Source: Hyphomicrobiales bacterium (GTDB taxonomy: Bacteria > Pseudomonadota > Alphaproteobacteria > Rhizobiales > Rhizobiaceae). From it: a DNA stretch of 35,306 nucleotides. Location of the stretch: assembly GCA_900472625.1 (NCBI GenBank), contig UCIT01000045.1:1-35306 (forward strand), written 5' to 3'. Below the pieces are notes generated by a model that had not been told where the DNA came from, did not search any database, and worked only from the letters and a program-made list of their open reading frames with translations. Shown here piece by piece: positions 6,649 to 13,265 of the stretch. The position numbers and the translations under genes are program-made. Numbering within the stretch: position 1 is the stretch's first letter; each line of letters starts with the position of its first letter.

Positions 6649-6936
6649 TTAGCCGGCCTTCCGGATCTCGGCCATGTCGTCAGGGAGCACATGCATGCCG
6701 GCAGCGTGTGCGGCATTGACGAACGCTTCACGGGCGGCCGCTGGCTCGATGACGTGATCAAGAGCATCGAACGACGACAATAGCGCTCGATGGAATTCCT
6801 TCGGCTTCTTGTTCGGCCATTCAAGGCTTGTGAGAAGCGCCGTCAGATCTTCAACGCTTGAAGCTGGAGCGTACTTGCCGACGCCATCGATCTCGACGTC
6901 GAGCGGTGCAATTGGGGTGCGGTGCATGCCATCCAT
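6649..6936 (-). CDS. DUF982-like protein (95 aa)
   Basis: Contains the DUF982 pattern known mainly from Rhizobiales: an initial strand VEIDGVGKYAPASSVEDL, then LTSLEWPNKKPKEFHRALLSSFDALD and a closing helix AREAFVNAAHAAGM. The function of DUF982 is unknown. ATG 6936 is preceded by CGAGGTAAAG, a good ribosome site. It is the first gene of a two-gene operon with the ligase, about 25 nt downstream of a predicted stress-sigma start site, so it is likely induced in starvation or stress. It is probably of bacterial origin, carried as a phage accessory gene. Confidence 0.8.
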   Translation of the reverse strand: MDGMHRTPIAPLDVEIDGVGKYAPASSVEDLTALLTSLEWPNKKPKEFHRALLSSFDALDHVIEPAAAREAFVNAAHAAGMHVLPDDMAEIRKAG

Positions 6937-6969
6937 AACGCTTTACCTCGATGACTGTTGACGCGACTC

Positions 6970-6994
6970 AACTGTCGTAGAAGTGATTCGTTCC
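6970..6994 (-). promoter_or_regulatory. RpoE2/EcfG-type general stress promoter for the DUF982-ligase operon
   Basis: On the minus strand GGAAC (6994-6990) is followed by 18 bases and TT (6971-6970), preceded by G so that the -10 reads GTT. This matches the known consensus GGAAC-N18/19-TT of the alphaproteobacterial general stress sigma factor (RpoE2 in Sinorhizobium). The predicted start lies near 6962, giving a leader of about 25 nt. A small inverted repeat, GTTGA-N6-TCAAC (6957-6972), overlaps the -10 and could be an operator. Confidence 0.65.
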
Positions 6995-7091
6995 GAGTCA
7001 AATCAACGGGTTGCGACAGACGGAACATTTGGCGCAAATGGGTGTTGAGAGGCATCGCTATGGGGCTGTCCGAGTTTTCTCCATAGCGACA

Positions 7092-7128
7092 GGCGGAGGG
7101 TGCCTCTCCAGGCTTCCAACCCTCCGCC
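7092..7128 (-). terminator. 10-bp perfect hairpin after the 7132-7614 gene (terminator-like)
   Basis: GGCGGAGGGT (7092-7101) pairs perfectly with ACCCTCCGCC (7119-7128) around a 17-nt loop, just beyond the stop of the minus-strand gene. No T-tract follows on the minus strand, so it may be a Rho-aided terminator or an mRNA 3'-end stabiliser. Confidence 0.5.
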
Positions 7129-7131
7129 GCT

Positions 7132-7614
7132 TCACCCATCTGGGCCAGGTACTGCGGGTTGCGGTGGTTCGCTAGGTGTAATCGTGAACTTGATTGGCGG
7201 CGACACTACCTGAATAGGGCCGATCCAGTTCTGCAGCGGATTGCAGATGTAATCGAGGGTCACCTCGTATCGGGCTGGTCCTGGCGTTGCGGCTGTGGGG
7301 ACTGTTATTGATCGATGATAGGTCTCGCGTCCGGCCAGCAGCTTTAAGCCTGTCGTATACTGCGGGATTGAGTGCCGCTCGCCAACCGCATCATAGAGCC
7401 AGCGCTTGGCGACCAGCGGACATATCCGCTTTCGAAAGACCGAAAACTCTACATCGATCGTGCCGCCTTGTGGCACTGAGGTCGCGAGCGCGGTTGCTGC
7501 CTCATACTCGATCGGTGGCTCTCTATCCGCTACCCATAGTCCCAGATTGAGGGATCCGAGAATGGCGAGAAGAAATACCACCGCGCCAACGGTACGCCAT
7601 ATCATCCGCTTCAA
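7132..7614 (-). CDS. membrane-anchored periplasmic protein of unknown function (160 aa)
   Basis: One N-terminal membrane span (VGAVVFLLAILGSLNLGLWV, about residues 8-28) is followed by a strand-rich domain facing the periplasm, with two cysteines (RICPLV and DYICNPL) able to form a disulfide, and a Pro-rich tail. The start is taken as TTG 7614, which forms TTGA with the previous stop and has GGAGGG eight bases upstream; ATG 7605 is the alternative. The longer frame back to 7713 lies inside the neighbour. It is coupled to a second membrane protein in the lysis region, so a role in lysis or surface exclusion is possible. Family not recognised. Confidence 0.65.
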   Translation of the reverse strand: MKRMIWRTVGAVVFLLAILGSLNLGLWVADREPPIEYEAATALATSVPQGGTIDVEFSVFRKRICPLVAKRWLYDAVGERHSIPQYTTGLKLLAGRETYHRSITVPTAATPGPARYEVTLDYICNPLQNWIGPIQVVSPPIKFTITPSEPPQPAVPGPDG

Positions 7615-7892
7615 TGGGCTGACCCTCCACGGATGTACCCTATCACCTTGATGATGTTCTCGTAGAGCACCACCGTTCCCAAAAAGATGCCGATGAACGT
7701 TATCACTAGCCATTTCGTGAACCGCCCGACTGTTTGAAGGTCATGAACCATCTTGAATGCCTGCCTCACGTCATCTGCTGGCAGCTCGACCACCGCCTGA
7801 AGTGTTTTCAATTCATCTGGCCTGAGATCGGCAAGCCAATCGCGGGTGCTTTGCGGCAGTTCTTCGAGCCGCTGTGGAGTGTAGTCCGCCAT
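7611..7892 (-). CDS. small protein with one C-terminal membrane span (93 aa)
   Basis: The N-terminal 60 residues are soluble and helical (TPQRLEELPQSTRDWLADL; LKTLQAVVELPADDVRQAF), followed by a single span WLVITFIGIFLGTVVLYENI. The start ATG 7892 is chosen because AGGGAA lies seven bases upstream; ATG 7916 has no ribosome site. A single-span protein beside spanin and endolysin genes could be a pinholin or antiholin, but no family evidence supports that. Ends four bases into the next gene. Confidence 0.65.
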   Translation of the reverse strand: MADYTPQRLEELPQSTRDWLADLRPDELKTLQAVVELPADDVRQAFKMVHDLQTVGRFTKWLVITFIGIFLGTVVLYENIIKVIGYIRGGSAH

Positions 7893-8009
7893 ATCGATGT
7901 TCCCTGCCAACCCCATGCCCCTTCAATGCACTCGAAATGCTTGACCGGACTTAGCCGATCGTCTATCTGCCCCGCCGCCGAGCTCATCAGCCATGAGGCG
8001 GCAACGGGA

Positions 8010-8038
8010 GGGCTCGACCTGACGAGGAGGTCGGGCCC
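8010..8038. terminator. strong 11-bp hairpin downstream of the spanin genes
   Basis: GGGCTCGACCT pairs with AGGTCGGGCCC (one G-T pair) around a 7-nt loop. It lies just past the stop of the lipoprotein gene, before the two membrane-protein genes. A loose T-rich stretch follows only on the plus strand (TTGCTATCTTT), so the direction is uncertain; a bidirectional end of the lysis transcript is plausible. Confidence 0.6.
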
Positions 8039-8041
8039 TTG

Positions 8042-8290
8042 CTATCTTTGCCCGTGAGCGCTGCACTCTGTTGATGTCCAGACGCCGGCGGCACATAGCC
8101 CGGCCGCCGTATCGTCGATCGCGTCTTGATCCTTTGGCGTCTTGCCCTTGGCCCCGATCAGAGAGGTGCCGACGATGGCCCTAGTCGTTGTCGACAAGCT
8201 TTGCTTCGATGCACTGACCCTTGGCGAAGTCGTACAAGCCGCCACGCTCAGAGCACAGACGACGACGAACGCGAGCTTGATCCGCTGCAT
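8042..8290 (-). CDS. Rz1-like outer-membrane spanin lipoprotein (82 aa)
   Basis: The first 19 residues are a lipoprotein signal (MQRIKLAFVVVCALSVAAC) with lipobox S-V-A-A-C19. The mature part is small and rich in Ser, Thr and Ala. Its first 110 nt lie inside the Rz-like gene in another frame, the classic overlapped spanin arrangement. Spanins bridge inner and outer membranes and fuse them in the last step of lysis. Lambda Rz1 is proline-rich and this one is not, so the call rests on lipobox, size and overlap with an inner-membrane partner just after the endolysin. Confidence 0.7.
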   Translation of the reverse strand: MQRIKLAFVVVCALSVAACTTSPRVSASKQSLSTTTRAIVGTSLIGAKGKTPKDQDAIDDTAAGLCAAGVWTSTECSAHGQR

Positions 8291-8471
8291 TGCTTAATTC
8301 TCCGATTGCTTTGTTGGTAGCGGCCGTAGCCTGGGCGGCTTCAAGGTCTCGCCCTTCCCGCCGTGCGTCAGGCAACCACCAGATGGCGTTGAGGGTGGAA
8401 TAGACGATCAGCACGATGAGGCCGCCGACGGCAGCCCCAAGCCCGATCTTGAGAGTATCCCCGATGCTCAT
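8181..8471 (-). CDS. Rz-like inner-membrane spanin (96 aa)
   Basis: Starts at ATG 8471, forming ATGA with the endolysin stop. One N-terminal span (GLGAAVGGLIVLIVYSTLNAIWWL, residues 8-31) is followed by a short helical periplasmic region (RREGRDLEAAQATAATNKAIGELSNAAD) and a C-terminal part with two cysteines (LCSERGG, GQCIE). It is shorter than lambda Rz (153 aa) but alphaproteobacterial i-spanins are often short. The partner lipoprotein gene overlaps its 3' third. The longer frame back to 8585 lies within the endolysin gene and was rejected. Confidence 0.72.
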   Translation of the reverse strand: MSIGDTLKIGLGAAVGGLIVLIVYSTLNAIWWLPDARREGRDLEAAQATAATNKAIGELSNAADQARVRRRLCSERGGLYDFAKGQCIEAKLVDND

Positions 8472-9436
8472 TCTTCCACCGCCTGGCGAATGTCCTTGAT
8501 GGCGCCGATCACCCACTTGCGGGCGACAAGCACGCCGACGGTAAGGACGACCGCAAAGCCGATGATGACCAGGAGCGCCCGCCAATCGAAACCGGCCAGC
8601 GCCGCCACGCCGAATCCACCACCACCGAAGGCACCGGAGATCCAGCCGAGGATATTGAACTTCTTCTTGACGGTCTGATCGACGGCGACAGGAACGACTT
8701 CCTTCTCGTCGACCACCGGAGCCGCGGCGAAGGCCGCCATCTTCGTCGAGGCACCGGACAGAGCTAGGAGCGCCGTGTGGAGCGCTGCGCGCGTCTTCGG
8801 GCCGGGATCGCCATCAGCATCGAGGCCCGCGCTCTGCTGGAACTGCGCAACCGCGCTCGGGGCATAGCCGAGAACGACAAGCGACAGGCGAACGAAGCGA
8901 TCGACGCGATCGGCGAAGCCATTCATGCCGCCGTTCCACTTCTTGGTGATCGTCTCAATGTCGCCCTGATCGGCCCAACGATTGAGATTGCGGCTTTGCC
9001 AGTACCAGATCGGCACCAAGCCTTCCCACGGATCGGTGTTGACGAGATCCGGCTTCGCCACAAAGTCGGGAGGGTTGAGCCTTTGGGCGACGCACCAGTC
9101 GTAGAACTCCTGGTAGTTCGCCTTTCCGGTAAGCTGGCCAGCGGTCCGCCCCATGTAGCGCTTGCCGTCGCCATCGACCTGGGGAGTATTCCCGAGATCA
9201 GTGCGCGTGTCGTAGCGCTTCTGAGCGTCTGTCGGGCCCCAGATCTCCCGGTCGAAGCGGAAGTCGCCGCTCTCGTGCGTTAACTGGGCTAGGTACTGCA
9301 CCGATCGGTGCGGCCGGTCGAGGCTATATCGGGCGCCGTAGCGATCGAGCGCCACGAGCACAGAGTTCATGTTCTGGGCATTCACAGCCCCTTTCGCAGC
9401 CGCGCGCAAATGCGCGGCAGTTACCTGCACGGTCAT
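8468..9436 (-). CDS. GH19 chitinase-like endolysin with membrane-anchoring C terminus (322 aa)
   Basis: Residues 10-185 are a GH19-type lysozyme domain with catalytic E55 in LTHESGDF and E64 in DREIWGPT, then DLGNTPQVDGDGKRYMGR, the usual GH19 phage sequence. Residues 193-225 look like a shortened peptidoglycan-binding repeat (AVAQFQQSAGLDADGDPGPKT). The C-terminal 55 residues contain a Gly-rich hydrophobic stretch (270-283) and a clear span (about 287-306), then a basic-amphipathic tail. Endolysins of Gram-negative phages are normally soluble; the membrane hairpin suggests anchoring or a built-in holin-like module, since no independent holin is evident. ATG 9436 has GGAG seven bases upstream. 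Confidence 0.85.
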   Translation of the reverse strand: MTVQVTAAHLRAAAKGAVNAQNMNSVLVALDRYGARYSLDRPHRSVQYLAQLTHESGDFRFDREIWGPTDAQKRYDTRTDLGNTPQVDGDGKRYMGRTAGQLTGKANYQEFYDWCVAQRLNPPDFVAKPDLVNTDPWEGLVPIWYWQSRNLNRWADQGDIETITKKWNGGMNGFADRVDRFVRLSLVVLGYAPSAVAQFQQSAGLDADGDPGPKTRAALHTALLALSGASTKMAAFAAAPVVDEKEVVPVAVDQTVKKKFNILGWISGAFGGGGFGVAALAGFDWRALLVIIGFAVVLTVGVLVARKWVIGAIKDIRQAVEE

Positions 9437-9494
9437 GGAAATCTCCGAGTTTTAATGGTGATTGGTGGCGAGGCGTTCGCGGACAACAGACTCA

Positions 9495-9552
9495 GGCAAG
9501 CTTCGTAGTATTAAGGCTTGCCGACACCAAATGACGCGAACATACTTTCGCG
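9495..9552. repeat. hairpin and operator-like inverted repeat before a small plus-strand gene
   Basis: GGCAAGCTT (9495-9503) pairs with AAGGCTTGCC (9513-9522) with one bulge, and a second dyad CGCGAA-N6-TTCGCG occupies 9535-9552, seven bases before the ATG at 9560. The 123-base gap between endolysin and this small gene holds nothing else I can see. The dyads could be an operator and a hairpin controlling the small gene. Confidence 0.45.
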
Positions 9553-9559
9553 GTCGATC

Positions 9560-9694
9560 ATGAGGATCTTCGGTATGGCATATGACTGGAAAGGCGTCCG
9601 CACGCGGCGCATTCGTCGCATCAAACTGGCGCTATCGTCCGTGATAACGCTTGCTGTGCTGACGCTGCCATTTGTTTGGCCCGCGGTGAACTGA
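9560..9694 (+). CDS. tiny basic single-span membrane protein on the opposite strand (44 aa)
   Basis: The frame ATG 9560 to TGA 9692-9694 gives a 44-aa protein: a basic N terminus (WKGVRTRRIRRIKLA) followed by a membrane span (LSSVITLAVLTLPFVWPAV). It is oriented against the late operon, has dyad elements just upstream and a good terminator 30 bases downstream, so it looks like an independent transcription unit. Candidate lysis modulator or superinfection-exclusion peptide; no family recognised. Confidence 0.6.
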   Translation: MRIFGMAYDWKGVRTRRIRRIKLALSSVITLAVLTLPFVWPAVN

Positions 9695-9722
9695 CCGGGA
9701 CGCACTTCATTATACGCTAGAG

Positions 9723-9748
9723 GCCCGCCAACACCCCGGCGGGCTTTT
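9723..9748 (+). terminator. Rho-independent terminator of the 44-aa gene
   Basis: GCCCGCC (9723-9729), loop of 8, GGCGGGC (9738-9744), then TTTTGC. The T-tract is on the plus strand, which supports transcription of the small plus-strand gene and protects the minus-strand gene that begins beyond it from antisense reading. Confidence 0.75.
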
Positions 9749-9751
9749 GCT

Positions 9752-10075
9752 TCAGTCGAGAAGGAAGCCATCTCGCCAAAGCTGATCGATATCCTCGGCA
9801 GACATCCCCTGCATCGCTCCGAACATGTCGACGCACCAGTTGGATCGGTTAAAGGTCTGCGCCGTGAAAGACATGCGCGCAGACCATTCGAGATCCTCGT
9901 CCGTTATGGCGGCAAGAATATTCTCGATCGGGGCCGGGAGCGTGCCGAGCGTAACCGCTTCGAGTGCCTCGGCCTTCGTGATCATCTCCCGGTTAGCCAG
10001 AACCTGAAAGAACTGGCGGCGGCTAATCGTTTCCGGCACCGCTACAGGTGCCAGAGTGCCCCACGTTGTTGGCAT
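9752..10075 (-). CDS. hypothetical protein following the tail fibre (107 aa)
   Basis: Begins MPTTWGTLAPVAVPETISRRQFFQVLANREMI and continues with ITKAEALEAVTLGTLPAPIENILAAI and WSARMSFTAQTFNRSN. Proteins with this pattern commonly follow tail-fibre genes in rhizobial phages (from memory). Their function is unknown; a fibre-assembly or chaperone role is suggested only by position. Mostly helical, no membrane span. Ten bases separate it from the fibre gene. Confidence 0.75.
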   Translation of the reverse strand: MPTTWGTLAPVAVPETISRRQFFQVLANREMITKAEALEAVTLGTLPAPIENILAAITDEDLEWSARMSFTAQTFNRSNWCVDMFGAMQGMSAEDIDQLWRDGFLLD

Positions 10076-10085
10076 GATCTGATCC

Positions 10086-13000
10086 TTATGATTGCTGCAA
10101 CACCACGCCTGAGGCGATGACGTTCTTGTTCGTTAGGCTCCTCAAGCGCCAGACCATATTCGAGCCGGATGGCTGCGCGGATAGCGAAACGGTCGCCTCA
10201 TACATTTTCACGCCGCCGTAATCGACCGTCAGCACGAGAACCGCCGTGGTCCAGGTCGTTCCGCCGTCGCGCGACACTTCCATGCTGAAGTCAACGTTCG
10301 GCGTAAAGGCGACCGTTCCGGCAAGCTGCAAAGCAATACGAGCCGTTCCGGGGACTGTCGACGCCGGGTAGGTGACGGAAAGCAACGTCATGTTGTTGTA
10401 GCCGCTACCCGCTGCGGCGTTGAACTGCAATTCGGCAAGATAGATCGTATTCGTATCGCCCTTGGCGATGTTGACCCAAACATAATCCCATAGCGTCGTT
10501 TGGTCTGTACTGGTTACAGTCCTTCCCGCGCTTTCGTTCGTCGTGTCGGTGAATACCAACGTGCCGATTGATGTGCCATCCGTTCCACTTGTCGGCGCTG
10601 ATCCGTTCTTTCCGTAAAGCGTGAGCGTGACGGATGGATTGCTTGTATCGATCAGGCCGACGTCATTGGAACCGTAAACGATGGCTGACGCGATGCGCTT
10701 AGGTGACGCCGAATAGTTCTTGCCGCTGTACCCCGATGTTGCGCCGCCAGCCTTTGCAGCCGAGACGCCGCCCGCTTGGTTTGTGACGCCATCATTTTGC
10801 GCCGTCGCTCTCGTCGTGAAGTCCGTAATGATCACGCCTTCGGACTGAGCAACAAGACCGCCCGCACCGCCTGTCGTGGACGGCGAAAACCAATCGTTCG
10901 TCGCGTCATAGACGAAGTTTGACGATCCCGCCACGTCAAGGAAATACGCGACGTTGTACGGCGTGAAATTCGTCGTCCAACGCGCGACACCCTTGGAAAT
11001 GCGCAATTCGTCAATGTAGCCGTTAACCGGCCCCGACGTACCGTCTCTACCAATGCCGACCTTTGGCGCACCCGAAAGCGTGGTGTAATTGTAACTATCT
11101 GTGTAGTTGGAGCCTTCTTGGCTTCCGTTCACATACAGTTTCAAAACACCTGCCGATCTGACGACGGCAACATGATAGAAAGACCCTGTCGCAAATGTCG
11201 TTGTGCCTACTATGGCAGTAGCGCCCGCCGCATTGTTGACATTGATTTTCTGAGAAACGAGCAGAATCGTCAGATGATTATCGCCACTTGGTCCGCGAAA
11301 ATCTATGATATAGCTCGTTGACGCCACGGAGGAATAGTTGATCCAAAAATCAACGGTAAAATCACCCGTGCCAAAAGCAATCGCGGAATTTCCGTTCCCG
11401 GCGAGATATCCAGAACCTGGAAGCCTTAGCGACGATGCGCCGAATTTCTTTACGCTCGTGTCGATAGTTGGAGCGCCAGAAATAGACCACGCGTTTGTTG
11501 TTTCATTGCCGTCATTCGTGATCGTAGTCGATCCGTTCGCGCCGTCGAAATGCAACATCGTGGACGTACTGGTATCAACCCCACCAACGACCGTATATGC
11601 ACCGGTCGGAGGCGTGAAGGCGGCGGTCCAACGTGCGACGCCCTTGGAGATCCGCAACTCTTCAATGTTGCCGATTGTTCCGACACCGGCTGTACTCGCA
11701 TAATCAAGACCTACACGGAGTCCTTGCGCGATATAATTGTTGGCGTCAGTGTAAGATGAGCCTTCTTGAACGCCGTTGATGTAAAGACGCGTCACACCTG
11801 AATTTCTAATCAAGGCAACGTGATACCAAGTCCCCAAAACCGGCGTCGTCGTGCTGGCTATCGGAGCCGCACCATTAAGGTAGAGGCTGATTTTCTTGGT
11901 TACGCTATCGACGTACATGCACGGAGCGAGCGACGTCCCTGTCGAACGCATATCCAGCAAGAACGCGCTCGTAGAAAGCGTCGTGAAACGTACCCAAAAA
12001 TCTATCGTGTAGTCGCCTGTCCCGAAAGCCAAGTCAGCAAACGACGTTGACGACACGTAATCGCCAGTGCCGTCAAGCAACAGTGACGCGCCGCCGAACT
12101 TGCTTTGGTTCACGTCGATCTGAGCGTTTCCGCTAGCCGTCCACGCCCGCGCCGGGAATGAACTATCGGTGATCGTTGTAGAACCCGCCGTGCCGTCAAG
12201 GTGAAGCGCAACGAACGTATTGCCGTCAATGCCACCAACGCCAGACGTGACAATGCCCGTCGCATCGTCGAACGAGTCAGCAATGCCACCGTTCATACCC
12301 ATGCGAACGCCCTTCAGGTCGGCAATTTCCAGCGCAAAGATCGCGTCTTGCTTGCCGCCGCTGTTCTGTGCGAGCGAATCAATTGCAGCCTGTACGGTCG
12401 CCGGAGCGCCGGGGAGCGCCGCCGTGGTGTTACTGAACGAAACATCCGCTGCCGTTGGTGCCAACCACGTTTTGAAAGCAGCCTTGGTTTTGACTTTGAT
12501 CAGCTTTCCGGTCGTGCCATCGAAGAACGCCGGCATGTCGTCTATAGCGCCTGCGGGGCCGACAACATCCCCCGTGCCAGCGCCATCAGTGCCCTTGATA
12601 GCAAGCAACTGCCAATAGGCATTTGACGTAGCCGGAAGTGTGGGAGGAGCGTTTCCGGTCGTTGCCTGCAGCGCCACGAATGAAGAGCCGTTGTACAGCA
12701 CGCCGTCGTTCTTTGCATAAGCGGTAACTCCGCTATAGGCGCCACGGAGATTAACATAGCCGGCAGGCCCGGCTGGACCCGTTGGACCGGTGGCATAAGT
12801 GAATGGACCGGCCCAGTCTGCCGAGGTCGCGCTCGCTTTGATATAGAGCTGAGCGGGATTCGTGTCGATCACCAGGTAGGAGAAACCCTTTGGGCGCTCG
12901 TTGTAGATCGCGCGATCTGCGGTCGATCCCGCGACATCGTACTTCCACAGACTGCCAGCCTGAAGCTCAGCGTATATGGTCGCAAGGATCGAGCTATTGA

Positions 13001-13253
13001 CGGAGTTCTGCTCCTCGTCGGCCGACCAACGAACGAGGACATAATCATATGTCCCACTTACGCCGGCCCAAGGCTTCTCGGCAGTGATGGCGGTGTTGCT
13101 GACAACCTCCTGAATAGCCAGCGGGTTGCCGCCGACAACAGGGAAGATGATGCCGCCGGCGATGAGCATGGTTGCCCATGCAGTGCCAACGCCGGTCACC
13201 ACGGCAGAGCCGTTCGCCAGGGTGATTTGCCCTGTCTTATAAACTGCAGTCAT
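10086..13253 (-). CDS. tail fibre with collagen-like segment and two LamG-type domains (1055 aa)
   Basis: Residues 1-90 form a strand-rich N-terminal region (TGQITLANGSAVVTGVGTAW), likely the virion attachment end. A short collagen-like stretch (GPTGPAGPAG) lies near 155-165, then a region like carbohydrate-binding module WQL repeats. Two concanavalin A-like LamG domains occupy about 350-550 and 565-760, each ending ELRISKGVARWT. The C-terminal 280 residues are strand-rich with a receptor-binding look. LamG domains bind sugars, so this is probably the host-range determinant. Gene order (after the tip protein and before the lysis genes) fits a fibre. The two LamG copies are near duplicates. 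Confidence 0.85.
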   Translation of the reverse strand: MTAVYKTGQITLANGSAVVTGVGTAWATMLIAGGIIFPVVGGNPLAIQEVVSNTAITAEKPWAGVSGTYDYVLVRWSADEEQNSVNSSILATIYAELQAGSLWKYDVAGSTADRAIYNERPKGFSYLVIDTNPAQLYIKASATSADWAGPFTYATGPTGPAGPAGYVNLRGAYSGVTAYAKNDGVLYNGSSFVALQATTGNAPPTLPATSNAYWQLLAIKGTDGAGTGDVVGPAGAIDDMPAFFDGTTGKLIKVKTKAAFKTWLAPTAADVSFSNTTAALPGAPATVQAAIDSLAQNSGGKQDAIFALEIADLKGVRMGMNGGIADSFDDATGIVTSGVGGIDGNTFVALHLDGTAGSTTITDSSFPARAWTASGNAQIDVNQSKFGGASLLLDGTGDYVSSTSFADLAFGTGDYTIDFWVRFTTLSTSAFLLDMRSTGTSLAPCMYVDSVTKKISLYLNGAAPIASTTTPVLGTWYHVALIRNSGVTRLYINGVQEGSSYTDANNYIAQGLRVGLDYASTAGVGTIGNIEELRISKGVARWTAAFTPPTGAYTVVGGVDTSTSTMLHFDGANGSTTITNDGNETTNAWSISGAPTIDTSVKKFGASSLRLPGSGYLAGNGNSAIAFGTGDFTVDFWINYSSVASTSYIIDFRGPSGDNHLTILLVSQKINVNNAAGATAIVGTTTFATGSFYHVAVVRSAGVLKLYVNGSQEGSNYTDSYNYTTLSGAPKVGIGRDGTSGPVNGYIDELRISKGVARWTTNFTPYNVAYFLDVAGSSNFVYDATNDWFSPSTTGGAGGLVAQSEGVIITDFTTRATAQNDGVTNQAGGVSAAKAGGATSGYSGKNYSASPKRIASAIVYGSNDVGLIDTSNPSVTLTLYGKNGSAPTSGTDGTSIGTLVFTDTTNESAGRTVTSTDQTTLWDYVWVNIAKGDTNTIYLAELQFNAAAGSGYNNMTLLSVTYPASTVPGTARIALQLAGTVAFTPNVDFSMEVSRDGGTTWTTAVLVLTVDYGGVKMYEATVSLSAQPSGSNMVWRLRSLTNKNVIASGVVLQQS
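10970..12200 (-). repeat. tandem duplication of a LamG domain within the tail-fibre gene
   Basis: Two copies of about 200 codons run from roughly 12200 to 11600 and 11560 to 10970. They share AFGTGD[YF]T[IV]DFW, YHVA[LV][IV]R, LY[IV]NG, QEGS[SN]YTD and ELRISKGVARWT in the same order. Duplications of this kind are a known route to fibre diversification. Confidence 0.7.
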
Positions 13254-13265
13254 GTTTTGAAGCCC

